This document shows, piece after piece, positions 17,747 through 26,920 of a DNA stretch of 64,000 nucleotides. The notes under the pieces are model-generated. The model was not told where the DNA came from and ran no database searches. It saw only the letters and a program-made list of their open reading frames with translations. Made by a program: the position numbers and the translations under genes. Numbering within the stretch: the first letter of the stretch is position 1; each line of letters starts with the position of its first letter. This DNA comes from Bog-1198 sp963727045 (GTDB lineage: Bacteria; Pseudomonadota; Gammaproteobacteria; Steroidobacterales; Steroidobacteraceae). Location: contig CAVSES010000001.1 in assembly GCA_963727045.1 (NCBI GenBank), positions 1,674,001 to 1,738,000 of the forward strand, written 5' to 3'.

Positions 17747-18957
17747 GTCGCCTCCGCCACGATGCGTCCACGGGATTTCAGCAGCGCCACAATGGCCTGG
17801 GCGGCGCGCGTGCCCGCGTCGCGGCGCAAGTCGGCATGAATTCTCGAGAACTCGCGTTCCAGTCCGCTGCGACGCTCTGCATCGTCAAGCCACATCAAGA
17901 GCTCCGCTCCGATCGACTCCGGGACAATCTCCTCCTGAAAATACTCGCCGACGACGCGCCGATCCGCAAGTAGATTTGGTTGCGCGAAGAACCGGCTCTT
18001 GACCAGGTTGAGCCGGCGCAGAATCCAGGCCGTCATCGCGCCCAGCCGGTACACGACCACCATGGGGCGCTGGCAGAGCGCGGCCTCCAGGCTCGCGGTT
18101 CCCGATGCCACCAGGACCGCGTTGGCGGCGATCAACGCCGCCTGCGCCTGCCCGTCGATCAGTCTGACCTCGACGCCGGGCGCGTGGCGTTCGAGCGCTG
18201 CGGAAAAGATCTGCCGCAGCGTGGCGCTCGCCATCGGGGCAATGAATTTGAGTTGCGGACGCTGCGCGGCGAGCCAGCGCGCCGTGGCGGCAAACTCCAC
18301 CGCCAGCCGCGTCACTTCGCCGCGGCGGCTGCCAGGCAGCAAAGCGACCACGTCGCCGGCCGGATCGAGCCCGAGCGCACGGCGCGCGGCTTCGCGGTCG
18401 ATCGTCATCGGAATCGCATCGGCGAGCGGATGGCCGACGAACTCGGCGGGCATGCCGTGCTCGTCATAGAACCGCTTTTCGAACGGCAGCAGACAGAGCA
18501 CGAGGTCCACGGATTCGTGGATGCTGCGCGCGCGGCCCTGCCGCCAGGCCCAGACCTGCGGGCTCACGTACTGAACCGTCGGAATGCCGGCGGCGCGCAG
18601 GTCGCGGGCCAGGCGCAGATTGAATTCGGGCGCGTCTATACCGACGAAAATATCAGGTTTGGCGCCGAGGAAGCGTGCTCGCATGAGTGCCCGCAGGCGG
18701 AGGAGCCGCGGCAGATGGCGCACGATTTCGAAGAGACCCATCACCGCGAGCGATTCAGCGGGTTCCCAGACTTCGCACCCCGCGCTCTGCATTTTTGGCC
18801 CGGCGATGCCGAAGAATCGAGCGTCCGGAGCCAACCTGCGCAGCGCGCGGATGAGATCGGCGCCCAAAGTGTCGCCCGACGCTTCACCGGCCACCAAACC
18901 GACCCGCAGCGCAGGGGTGGCGGACACGCTCGCGGACCCGGTTGCGGTCGCAGACAT
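17743..18957 (-). CDS. lpxB: Lipid-A-disaccharide synthase
   Basis: LpxB joins UDP-diacylglucosamine and lipid X to make the lipid A disaccharide. 404 residues. RVGLVAGEASGDTLGADLIR, FFGIAGPKMQSAGCEV, LAVMGLFEIVRHLPRLLRLR, FVGIDAPEFNLRLARDLR, VQYVSPQVWAWRQGRARSIH and LPGSRRGEVTRLA are the family motifs. The first 15 or so residues are Ala/Thr/Ser-rich and variable. A 9-bp gap separates it from the lpxA stop. Confidence 0.97.
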   Translation of the reverse strand: MSATATGSASVSATPALRVGLVAGEASGDTLGADLIRALRRLAPDARFFGIAGPKMQSAGCEVWEPAESLAVMGLFEIVRHLPRLLRLRALMRARFLGAKPDIFVGIDAPEFNLRLARDLRAAGIPTVQYVSPQVWAWRQGRARSIHESVDLVLCLLPFEKRFYDEHGMPAEFVGHPLADAIPMTIDREAARRALGLDPAGDVVALLPGSRRGEVTRLAVEFAATARWLAAQRPQLKFIAPMASATLRQIFSAALERHAPGVEVRLIDGQAQAALIAANAVLVASGTASLEAALCQRPMVVVYRLGAMTAWILRRLNLVKSRFFAQPNLLADRRVVGEYFQEEIVPESIGAELLMWLDDAERRSGLEREFSRIHADLRRDAGTRAAQAIVALLKSRGRIVAEAT

Positions 18958-18966
18958 CTTAGGAGC

Positions 18967-19737
18967 CTATCGAACGATGCTGCGTTCGCTGCGCTTGATG
19001 AACTCGACGAAGGGCCGGATTTCCGCCTGGGTCACGGCCACCTTCTCGAGTTCCTCCATGGCCGCCTTCAGCTTCAGTCCCGAGCGGTACAGTATCCGGT
19101 ATGCGCGGCGGATATTGAGGACCTGGTCGGGCGTGAAACCGCGGCGCTGCAAGCCAATCGAGTTGACGCTGTGCGGCACGGCCGGCCTCCCGACCGCCAT
19201 GATGTAAGGCGGAACGTCGCGGGTCACGGCGGCATTGTGCGCGATGAAGCAGTGAGCGCCGATCTTGGTGAACTGATGCACGGCTGAGAGCCCGCCCATG
19301 GTGACCCAGTCGCCGATTTCCACATGTCCCCCCAGCGTGGCGCAGTTCGCCATCACGATCTGATCGCCCAGATGGCAGTCGTGCGCAACATGCGAGTACG
19401 CCATCAACAGATTGTCGTTCCCGATGTGCGTCACGCCCTTGTCATGGGTCGTGCCTCGGTTCACCGTGACGGATTCGCGAAACACGTTGCGGTCGCCGAT
19501 CTCGAGCCGCGTCGGCTCACCCTTGTATTTCTTGTCCTGCGGCGCCTCGCCCAGGGAGGCGAACTGAAATATCTTGTTGCCGGCGCCGATGCGCGTCGGA
19601 CCGTTGATCACGACGTGCGGGCCCACCCAGGTACCCGGGCCGATGACCACATCCGCGCCGATGACGCAGAACGGCCCGATCTCCACGTCCGCCGCGACGT
19701 GCGCATGCGGTGATACCACCGCGCGCGAATCGATCAT
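18967..19737 (-). CDS. lpxA: UDP-N-acetylglucosamine acyltransferase
   Basis: First enzyme of lipid A synthesis, 256 residues, a left-handed beta-helix of hexapeptide repeats (IDSRAVVSPHAHVAADVEIG onward). The catalytic-His region is YSHVAHDCHLGDQIVMANCA, with GLSAVHQFTKIGAHCFIAHN and AVGRPAVPHSVNSIGLQRRG. The start ATG overlaps the fabZ stop as ATGA. Confidence 0.97.
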   Translation of the reverse strand: MIDSRAVVSPHAHVAADVEIGPFCVIGADVVIGPGTWVGPHVVINGPTRIGAGNKIFQFASLGEAPQDKKYKGEPTRLEIGDRNVFRESVTVNRGTTHDKGVTHIGNDNLLMAYSHVAHDCHLGDQIVMANCATLGGHVEIGDWVTMGGLSAVHQFTKIGAHCFIAHNAAVTRDVPPYIMAVGRPAVPHSVNSIGLQRRGFTPDQVLNIRRAYRILYRSGLKLKAAMEELEKVAVTQAEIRPFVEFIKRSERSIVR

Positions 19738-20213
19738 CCCGGATCTCCTTTCGCGGCGCGCTCCTTGGTCTCGGGGGCCACCATGATCTCGGCCGACGCG
19801 ACCTCGGCTCCGTCGACTTCCGCCAATCCATGGAACTTCCAGATCCCCTTGAATGCGCGCTTCAATGTGACCTTGAGCACGAGCTGGTCGCCCGGCTCAA
19901 CGGGCTTGCGAAATCGCGCGTTGTCGATGGCCACGAAGTAGAAGCGCGTGTTCTTGTCCGGCACCACCCCGACGGTCTTGAAGGCGAGGATTCCGGACGC
20001 CTGCGCCAGCGCCTCGATGATGATCACTCCCGGCATCACCGGCCGGTGCGGGAAATGCCCGGGAAAGTACGGCTCGTTGAACGTCACGTTCTTCAGCGCA
20101 TGAATGTACTTTCCAGACACGCATTCAAGAACGCGATCCACCAGCAAGAAGGGATACCGATGCGGCAATTGCCGCATGATCGCTTCGATATCCATCTTCT
20201 CGGGTTCCGCCAT
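19734..20213 (-). CDS. fabZ: 3-hydroxyacyl-ACP dehydratase FabZ
   Basis: Dehydratase of the fatty acid elongation cycle; 159 residues from the ATG at 20213. MDIEAIMRQLPHRYPFLLVD, PYFPGHFPHRPVMPGVIIIE (catalytic His) and EALAQASGI are intact. The frame is open to 20447, but ATG 20213 overlaps the lpxD stop as TGATG and matches the family start. The C-terminal tail after VAPETKERAAK is short and variable. Confidence 0.96.
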   Translation of the reverse strand: MAEPEKMDIEAIMRQLPHRYPFLLVDRVLECVSGKYIHALKNVTFNEPYFPGHFPHRPVMPGVIIIEALAQASGILAFKTVGVVPDKNTRFYFVAIDNARFRKPVEPGDQLVLKVTLKRAFKGIWKFHGLAEVDGAEVASAEIMVAPETKERAAKGDPG

Positions 20214-21202
20214 CACCGCTCCTTTTTGTCCAGTCGCCGCAAATGCGCCACCATGCGCCGCCACCGCCGGGTCTCCACCGTCGGCATGCCGCTCGAATAG
20301 CTGCCGGCCTCCTTGATCGATGCGCTCACCAGGCTGCAGCCCGTCACTACCACGTCGTCGGCAATCGTGAGGTGTCCGGCAATGCCGACGCCGCCGCCGA
20401 TCATGCATCGCCGGCCTATCGTCGTGCTGCCCGAGATCCCGACACATCCCGCGATGGCGGTATGGGCGCCAATGGTCACGTTGTGACCCACTTGTATCTG
20501 ATTGTCGAGCTTCACGCCATGCTCGACGATCGTATCGTCGATCGCGCCCCTGTCGATGGTGGTGTTTGCGCCCACCTCGACATCATCGCCGATTTGAACG
20601 CCGCCCACTTGCGGCACCTTCACCCAGGTCCCCCGATCGGGGGCAAAACCGAAGCCGTCCGCGCCGATCACGGCGCCCGCGTGCAGAATGCAGCGCCGGC
20701 CGATCCGAACTCCGGCGCACACGCTGACGCGCGACATCAAGCGCGAGTCGGCCCCGATACCCGCCCCTCGCTGCACGATCGAGCCCGGTCCCACGAACGC
20801 CCTATCGCCGATCTCCGCGCCGTCCTCGACGACGGCAAGCGGCCCCACGGTGGCCGACGCCGCGATTCGCGCGCCGGGCGAAACCACCGCCGTCGGATGA
20901 ATTCCGGCCGCGGGCGGGGTCTGCGGATGCAGGAGATCCGCGATGCGGGCATACGCAAGATAGGGATTCGGATCGATCAGCGCCGCCACCGGGCAGCCCG
21001 CCGCATATTCAGGCGCCACCAGCACGGCCGTCGCACGGGTCGATTCCATCTGCTTGCGATAGCGCGGGTTGGCGAGAAAACTCAAGCTCCCGGGTTCTGC
21101 GCGGGACAGGGTCGCGACCTTCGAAACGCGCAGGTCGGGCTGCCCCCGCAGGCCGAGGCCGAATCGCACCGCCAATTCCCCTAGGCTGAAGTCTCCCTGC
21201 AA
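20213..21202 (-). CDS. lpxD: UDP-3-O-(3-hydroxyacyl)glucosamine N-acyltransferase
   Basis: Third step of lipid A synthesis, 329 residues. The N-terminal uridine-binding domain includes ATLSRAEPGSLSFLANPRYR. The beta-helix carries IDRGAIDDTIVEHGVKLDNQ, IQVGHNVTIGAHTAIAGCVG and VGIAGHLTIADDVVVTGCSL. The start appears to be TTG at 21202 (residues QGDFSLGELAVRFG follow). A 32-bp gap separates it from skp. Confidence 0.95.
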   Translation of the reverse strand: MQGDFSLGELAVRFGLGLRGQPDLRVSKVATLSRAEPGSLSFLANPRYRKQMESTRATAVLVAPEYAAGCPVAALIDPNPYLAYARIADLLHPQTPPAAGIHPTAVVSPGARIAASATVGPLAVVEDGAEIGDRAFVGPGSIVQRGAGIGADSRLMSRVSVCAGVRIGRRCILHAGAVIGADGFGFAPDRGTWVKVPQVGGVQIGDDVEVGANTTIDRGAIDDTIVEHGVKLDNQIQVGHNVTIGAHTAIAGCVGISGSTTIGRRCMIGGGVGIAGHLTIADDVVVTGCSLVSASIKEAGSYSSGMPTVETRRWRRMVAHLRRLDKKER

Positions 21203-21234
21203 CTTAGCACCGCTCGAGTGCCCGGTCGGTTGCG

Positions 21235-21831
21235 CTATTTACTGCCGGGATTCTTCGCCGGAGGAGTCGCGCCCGCCGGCGCCTTGGACGGGGCCGGTGC
21301 GGACGCAGGCAGGTTCGCCGGCTTGGTCGCCAGCACCGCCAGCACGTTGGCCGTCACATCGAGCGGACCCTTGGCGTAGAACACGCCGTCGCCCAGCACC
21401 AAGTCGAACCCCTGCGCAACGGCGTAGGCTTGAATTTCCGTGACCAGATAGCGCTGCACCTTGCCGATCTCTTCGTTCTTGCGGGTGCCGGCGTCGTCCT
21501 GAAATTCTCCGGCCTTGCGGGAGAATTCACGCTGTTGGTCGCGCAACGCCTTTTCGGCCTTGGCCCGGTCGGCCTCCGACATCACGGCGCCTTCCTTCTG
21601 CAGCTTTTCATCGCGCGCCTTCAGGTCGTTCTGCAGCGTCAGCAATTCCCGGCGGCGCGGCGCAAACTCGTTCTCGAGCGCCTGCATCGCGGTCTTGGTC
21701 TGCGGCGCGTCCTCCAGAAGCTTCTGGAAGTTCACCACGCCGATCTTGATTTCCGCGCTCGCCGTCTGCGCGGCCAGCAATCCGCAAAAGCACAGCGCGA
21801 GAACTGAAATACTGCGGTTGAAAGTAGACAT
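21235..21831 (-). CDS. skp: Periplasmic chaperone Skp/OmpH
   Basis: Holds unfolded outer-membrane proteins on the way to BamA. 198 residues from the ATG at 21831. The signal peptide is MSTFNRSISVLALCFCGLLA with cleavage likely after TASA. The mature chain begins EIKIGVVNFQKLLEDAPQ, typical of OmpH, followed by a charged coiled-coil region (about residues 45-125). An unusual Pro/Ala/Ser-rich C-terminal tail of about 30 residues (from LPASAPAPSKAPAG) extends past the usual end. The frame is open upstream to 21939 without a signal-like start, so the internal ATG is chosen. It lies between bamA and lpxD as usual. Confidence 0.93.
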   Translation of the reverse strand: MSTFNRSISVLALCFCGLLAAQTASAEIKIGVVNFQKLLEDAPQTKTAMQALENEFAPRRRELLTLQNDLKARDEKLQKEGAVMSEADRAKAEKALRDQQREFSRKAGEFQDDAGTRKNEEIGKVQRYLVTEIQAYAVAQGFDLVLGDGVFYAKGPLDVTANVLAVLATKPANLPASAPAPSKAPAGATPPAKNPGSK

Positions 21832-21862
21832 ATTGCTCTTTAGGACCTCAAATATTGTGCGG

Positions 21863-24313
21863 TCAAAATGCCTGACCGATAGAAAACTGAAAGCGCTCCG
21901 TGTCGTCGAAGAACCGAACCGTGTCGCCGACATACGCATTCAAAGGGATGCCGTATGAGAAACGGAACAGGCCCAGAGGTGCAAGCCACTGCACCGCGAC
22001 ACCGGTCGATCTTTTCAGATTAGCATAATTGAAGTGGTAGTTGACCGGCGTTGTGTCGTCGACCCCCAGGAATTTGATCTTATTGCCGGTTTGAAAAACA
22101 TTGCCCATGTCGTAGAACCAGCTCACCCGCGCCGCACTCTTCCATTTTTCGGGCACCGGGAATATCAATTCCAGGCGGTTGACCACGCGAAAATTGCCGC
22201 CGTACGGATTGCCCAGGCCGATGTTGTCCTTGGGACCCAGGGTGCTCTCACGATAGCCGCGGACGCTGTCCGGACCGCCCGCGAAGTAGTTGAGGTAGGG
22301 CGGCAGCGCCGTCGTCTTTCCGAGTGCGGAGGCGTAGTCGACCTGCGCGTTGAAGGACAGGAGCCATTTTCTCCAGATGGGCACGTACTGAAGGTACTGG
22401 AAGTTGGTGGCGTAATATTTCACGGAACTCGGGGGGATCGTGTAGCGTCCGGCGATGCTCAAATGCAATCCACGGTCGGCGAACAGGGCCCGATTGCGGG
22501 CATCGAGGTTCCATCCGGCCGTGACTTCATAGGTGTAGAACTCGGAGCCGAACACGGTGTACGGGCTGTCCAGGGAGTTGACGACGCCGTCGCCGTTGGT
22601 GTCGACGAGATCGCGCTGGAACGTGTTGCCGTTCTGCTTGACCCAATCGACCGACTGCTGCGAGCTGTAGCCCTGGGACACCACCAGCGAGTTCTTGTTG
22701 GCGGATATGCCCGCCTGAAGGTACTGGTACTCGGTGATGGGGTAGGACCACTGCACCGCGCCGGTGATCTGCTTCGTCGAGAATGCCGATGAGGCGGCGA
22801 CGAACTGCGTGATGTCGCGGTAGCTCAGGGAACTGGTCCTCGCCACGCCGTCGATGGTCGTGTACGGATTCGTGTGCGAGAACACATAGCTCTTGCTGAA
22901 CGCGCCCGCGTTGATTTCCAGCGCGATGCGATCGCCGGTTCCCATGAAGTTGCTGTGGACGAAATTGCCGTTCAAGCTGAATCTCTGCGCCTCCGAGTAG
23001 CCGATGCCGCCGCCGAACTGGCCCGGCAGGCCCTCCTTGACGTTGAAATCCACATCGACCAGGTCCGCGCTTCCGGGCACCGGCTTGTTCTCGAACTCCA
23101 CCTTCTCGACGTAGGGCAGCCGCTGCAGGCGCTCCTTGGAGCGTTCGACCGCCGAATTCGACAGCCATCCGCCCTCGAGCTGGCGCATCTCGCGGCGCAG
23201 CGTCTCATCGTTGATCGCCGTGATGTTGTTGAAATTGATGTGCCTGACGTAGACGCGATTGCCGGGTTCGATGAAGAACGTGAGCGACACGGTTTTCTTC
23301 TCGTTGTCCGGGGTCGGCACCGGATCGATCTTGGCGAAGGCGTAGCCGTCGGCGCCCAGCCGGTAGCTCATGAGTTCCTGGGAGCTGGTCACCGCCTTGC
23401 GCGAATAGGTGTCGCCCGCGTGGATCAACAGCAGCCGCTTCAGCTGCTCCTCGGGCACCACCATCGTCCCGGCGAGCTTGATGTCCGATATCTTGAACAC
23501 CTCGCCCTCGTTGACGTTCACGGTGATGTACATGTCGTCCTTTTCCGGGGCGATGGCGACCTGCGTCGACTCGATCTGGAAATTGGCATAGCCGCGATCC
23601 ATGTAGTAGGAGCGCAGCTTCTCCAAGTCTCCGGTCAGGGACTCGCGCGAGTAGCGGTCGTCCTGCTTGTACCAGGACAGCCAATTCGGCGTCTTCAATT
23701 CGAGGGTGCCGAGGACGTCCTTTTCCTTGAATTTGGTGTTGCCGACCAGGTTGATCTGTTCGATCTTGGCGCGCTTGCCCTCCTTGATGTCGACGATCAC
23801 ATCGACCTTGTTGCCGGGCAACTCCGTGATCTTCGTATCGACGCGCACGGCATACTTGCCGCGGCTGAAATACTGGTCGGTCAGGTACTGCTTCACTTCG
23901 TCGAGAACGGAACGATCGAAGGTCTTGCCTTGCGCGAGACCGACGTTGCGAAGACTCTTCTGCAAGTCCTCGGTCTTGATGTCCTTGTTGCCCTTGAGCT
24001 CGAACTTGGAGATGGACGGCCGCTCGACCACCACCACCAGCAGGGTGTTGCCGTCGCGCCGCAGTTCGACGTCGCGAAAGAATCCCGTCGCATACAATGC
24101 CCGCATGGCCTCGCCGATGCGCTGTCCGTCGAGCTGGTCGCCGATGTTCACCGGCAGGTAATTGAATACCGTCCCCTCGGAGATGCGCTGCAACCCTTCG
24201 ATGCGGATGTCGCCGACCGTGAACGGTTCGCGCGCCGCTTGCGCGCGCAAAGCCGGCCCCCAGGGCTGGATGGCAAGCGCCACCAGGCAAGCCAAACGCA
24301 ATTCAGGTCGCAC
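21863..24313 (-). CDS. bamA: Outer membrane protein assembly factor BamA
   Basis: Central subunit of the BAM complex, 816 residues. It has a signal peptide ending about ALRAQA, five POTRA domains (about residues 30-425, from FTVGDIRIEGLQRISEGTVF), then a C-terminal 16-strand barrel. Barrel landmarks are GQFGGGIGYSEAQRFSLNGN, the conserved surface-loop motif GGPDSVRGYRE and a terminal aromatic strand ending FQFSIGQAF. A Ca-binding-like DTNGDGVVNSLDSPYTVFG insert lies in an extracellular loop (DNA about 22555-22610), a local feature of this protein. Flanked by rseP and skp. Confidence 0.97.
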   Translation of the reverse strand: MRPELRLACLVALAIQPWGPALRAQAAREPFTVGDIRIEGLQRISEGTVFNYLPVNIGDQLDGQRIGEAMRALYATGFFRDVELRRDGNTLLVVVVERPSISKFELKGNKDIKTEDLQKSLRNVGLAQGKTFDRSVLDEVKQYLTDQYFSRGKYAVRVDTKITELPGNKVDVIVDIKEGKRAKIEQINLVGNTKFKEKDVLGTLELKTPNWLSWYKQDDRYSRESLTGDLEKLRSYYMDRGYANFQIESTQVAIAPEKDDMYITVNVNEGEVFKISDIKLAGTMVVPEEQLKRLLLIHAGDTYSRKAVTSSQELMSYRLGADGYAFAKIDPVPTPDNEKKTVSLTFFIEPGNRVYVRHINFNNITAINDETLRREMRQLEGGWLSNSAVERSKERLQRLPYVEKVEFENKPVPGSADLVDVDFNVKEGLPGQFGGGIGYSEAQRFSLNGNFVHSNFMGTGDRIALEINAGAFSKSYVFSHTNPYTTIDGVARTSSLSYRDITQFVAASSAFSTKQITGAVQWSYPITEYQYLQAGISANKNSLVVSQGYSSQQSVDWVKQNGNTFQRDLVDTNGDGVVNSLDSPYTVFGSEFYTYEVTAGWNLDARNRALFADRGLHLSIAGRYTIPPSSVKYYATNFQYLQYVPIWRKWLLSFNAQVDYASALGKTTALPPYLNYFAGGPDSVRGYRESTLGPKDNIGLGNPYGGNFRVVNRLELIFPVPEKWKSAARVSWFYDMGNVFQTGNKIKFLGVDDTTPVNYHFNYANLKRSTGVAVQWLAPLGLFRFSYGIPLNAYVGDTVRFFDDTERFQFSIGQAF

Positions 24314-24356
24314 GCGACAACGACCGATTGCAATTTTTATTGATCATGATTTCCCG

Positions 24357-25724
24357 TTAGTTCAAATGTCTTGAAATATCGTTGTAGAAGGCGAGGCTCA
24401 TCAACACCACCAGAAGCGCGATCCCGACCTGCTGACCCAACAGCTGTGCGCGCTCGGAAAGCGGCGTGCCCTTGACCGCTTCCACCAGCTGATAGACCAC
24501 CTGGCCGCCGTCCAACAGCGGCACCGGCATCAAATTGAGAACCCCCAAGCTGACGCTGATGATCGCCAAAAAAGCCAAAAACGCCGGCAGCCCGAGGTAG
24601 GCGCTGATTCCGGCGAACTCCGCGATGCTGATCGGCCCGCTGATGTTCTTTGCCGATACCTGCCCCGTCACGATTCGCCACAGCATCTGAACGGTGAGCG
24701 CGGACATCTCCCAGGTTTTCGCCACGCCGATCGAGGCGGCATCGATCGGGCCGGAGCGATGGATCTGCAGGAGACCCGGAGGCCAGGTCCGGGGCCCTTC
24801 GACGAGGGCAATGCCCAGCCGGCCGATCACCCTGCCCTGTTCCATCACGCGCGGCACCGGCGCCACGATACGCAATCGCTCGCCGGAGCGCTCGACTTCG
24901 ATGGAAATATCCCGCCCCGGCGCGCCGTTCACCATGGCCACGAACTCCGTGCTGTTGACGACGGGCTGGCCGTCCACGGCCAACACCCGGTCCCCGGCGT
25001 GCAGACCGGCACGCGCACCCGCACTGTTGGGAGGCACATCGCGGATCGTCGTGCTGGCGTTCCAAGTGGCGAGATCGAAGCCCAGGCCGGGCAGCAGCAT
25101 GCCGGGCTCGGTCATTGCGCGCCGGTCCTCGGCAACCCGCAGCGTGAGGGTGCGCTCGCCGCCGTCGCGGCGCACGCGCAGCGGTATCACGCCCTCATCC
25201 GAGAACTCGCGGATCAGCGCGATCTGCAGCTCCTCGGTGTCGCCGACCCTGCGGTCGCCGACGCGCACGACCTCATCGCCGCGCTGCAGCCCGGCCGCCG
25301 CGGCAGGGCTGTCGAGGCGCACCTGGCCGACCACCGGCTTGACGATTTCGGTCCCGACCATCGCCAGAATCGAGTACAGGATCGCGGCAAACAGGAGGTT
25401 CATGGCGGGTCCCGCCAACAGCACCGCGATTCGGTGCATCACGGGCCGGCGCGTGAAGGAGCGGTGCAATTCCGCCGCGCTCACCTCGCCTTCGCGCTCA
25501 TCCAGCAATTTGACGTAGCCGCCCAAGGGGATGGCGGCCACGCAATACTCGGTCCGGTCGGGATCCTTGCCGACCCGCATCACCAAAGGCTTGCCGAACC
25601 CGATGCTGAATCGCAGGACCTTGAATCCGAGTTTCTTCGCGACCCAGTAGTGGCCGAATTCATGCACGGCCACCAAAACGCCGATCGCGACCAGAAAGGC
25701 TGCGAGAAATACCAACATCTTCAT
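24357..25724 (-). CDS. rseP: RIP metalloprotease RseP
   Basis: Site-2 intramembrane zinc protease; in enteric bacteria it cuts the anti-sigma factor RseA. 455 residues. HEFGH at residues 21-25 lies in the first transmembrane segment, tandem PDZ domains fill the middle (GDEVVRVGDRRVGDTEELQI and GDRVLAVDGQPVVNSTEF), and the second active-site motif NLMPVPLLDGGQVVYQLVE is near the C terminus. The ATG overlaps the dxr stop as ATGA. An RpoE-type sigma factor is present at 53.8-54.5 kb but without an adjacent rseA. Confidence 0.97.
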   Translation of the reverse strand: MKMLVFLAAFLVAIGVLVAVHEFGHYWVAKKLGFKVLRFSIGFGKPLVMRVGKDPDRTEYCVAAIPLGGYVKLLDEREGEVSAAELHRSFTRRPVMHRIAVLLAGPAMNLLFAAILYSILAMVGTEIVKPVVGQVRLDSPAAAAGLQRGDEVVRVGDRRVGDTEELQIALIREFSDEGVIPLRVRRDGGERTLTLRVAEDRRAMTEPGMLLPGLGFDLATWNASTTIRDVPPNSAGARAGLHAGDRVLAVDGQPVVNSTEFVAMVNGAPGRDISIEVERSGERLRIVAPVPRVMEQGRVIGRLGIALVEGPRTWPPGLLQIHRSGPIDAASIGVAKTWEMSALTVQMLWRIVTGQVSAKNISGPISIAEFAGISAYLGLPAFLAFLAIISVSLGVLNLMPVPLLDGGQVVYQLVEAVKGTPLSERAQLLGQQVGIALLVVLMSLAFYNDISRHLN

Positions 25725-26920
25725 TGGAAGGCTCCAGGCTCACGCTCGATCAATGCCAAGCCCATGCGTCGCGCCGCGGCGTCGGCGTCCAATACATCGT
25801 CCAGAGCCTTGACCGGGGACGACTCGATACGCTGCAACACCTTGTCAATGACCGCGGCAATCGCCGTAAAGTTCAAGCGCCGCTCGAGAAACGCCTGCAC
25901 CGCGACTTCATTGGCTGCGTTCAGGACGGCTGGAGCGGTGCCGCCGGCGCGGGCCGCCGCCCTGGCCAGCCCCAGGCTCGGAAAGCGCGCATGATCCGGC
26001 GGCTCGAATCCGAGCTGCCCGATCTCGGCCAGGTCCAGCGATTGTACACCGGATCCAAACCTCTCCGGCCACGCGAGCGCCTGGGCGATGGGCGTGCGCA
26101 TATCGGGAGCACCGAGTTGCGCCAGCATCGAACCGTCCGCGTACTCGACCAACGAGTGAACCACGCTCTGCGGATGGACGATGACGTCCACTTTCGACTC
26201 AGGCAGGCCGAACAGAAGCGTCGCCTCGATGACCTCGAGTCCCTTGTTCATCAGCGTCGCGGAGTCGACCGAGATCTTGCGTCCCATTTTCCACTTCGGA
26301 TGCGCGCAGGCTTCATCCGGCGTCACGTGCTTGAGGCTTGCGATATCGGTGCAGCGGAAGGGTCCGCCGGAGGCGGTGAGGATCACCCGGATCACGCCGC
26401 GCGCGGCATCGCCCGGAAGATAGCCGCCCGGCATGCATTGAAAAATCGCATTGTGTTCGCTGTCGATGGGAATCAGTTCTGCGCCCGCGCGCCGCACTTC
26501 ATCCATGAGGAGCTGGCCGGCCATCACCAGGGCTTCCTTGTTGGCGAGCAGCACCCGCTTGGCCGCGCGCACCGCCGCCAGGGTCGAGGGCAACCCTGCC
26601 GCGCCCACGATCGCCGCCATCACGATGTCGACGTTTCCGGCCGCCACCGCACCGGCGAGTGCGTCGGCGCCGCTTTCCACGCGCGCCGCGGAGCCCGACT
26701 CGCGCAGCGCAGCGCGCGCCATCGCCGCCGCCTGCGGGTCCGCGAGCACCACGGTCTCGGCGTTGCAAGCCCGGGCCTGTTCGACAATGGCCCTCCAGTT
26801 GCTGCGCGCGGCAAGCACCGTCACCCGGAAGCGTTCGGGATGCAGCGCGACGACTCGCAGAGTGCTGAGACCGATGCTCCCCGTCGAGCCCAGGACCGCC
26901 AAGCCGCGTTGCGTGTTCAT
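25721..26920 (-). CDS. dxr: 1-deoxy-D-xylulose 5-phosphate reductoisomerase
   Basis: Commits carbon to the methylerythritol phosphate pathway completed by ispD and ispF in this window. 399 residues. LAVLGSTGSIGLSTLRVVAL binds NADPH, with LLANKEALVMAGQLLMDEVR, PIDSEHNAIFQCMPG, SGGPF, HPKWKMGRKISVDSATLMNK and NAANEVAVQAFL. The frame is open to 27652, but ATG 26920 is the family start and overlaps the cdsA stop as ATGA. Confidence 0.97.
   Translation of the reverse strand: MNTQRGLAVLGSTGSIGLSTLRVVALHPERFRVTVLAARSNWRAIVEQARACNAETVVLADPQAAAMARAALRESGSAARVESGADALAGAVAAGNVDIVMAAIVGAAGLPSTLAAVRAAKRVLLANKEALVMAGQLLMDEVRRAGAELIPIDSEHNAIFQCMPGGYLPGDAARGVIRVILTASGGPFRCTDIASLKHVTPDEACAHPKWKMGRKISVDSATLMNKGLEVIEATLLFGLPESKVDVIVHPQSVVHSLVEYADGSMLAQLGAPDMRTPIAQALAWPERFGSGVQSLDLAEIGQLGFEPPDHARFPSLGLARAAARAGGTAPAVLNAANEVAVQAFLERRLNFTAIAAVIDKVLQRIESSPVKALDDVLDADAAARRMGLALIEREPGAFQ

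Noticed and set aside
22874..24343. Plus-strand open frame of 489 codons over bamA
   Set aside because: Antisense to the POTRA-coding region, no recognisable domain.
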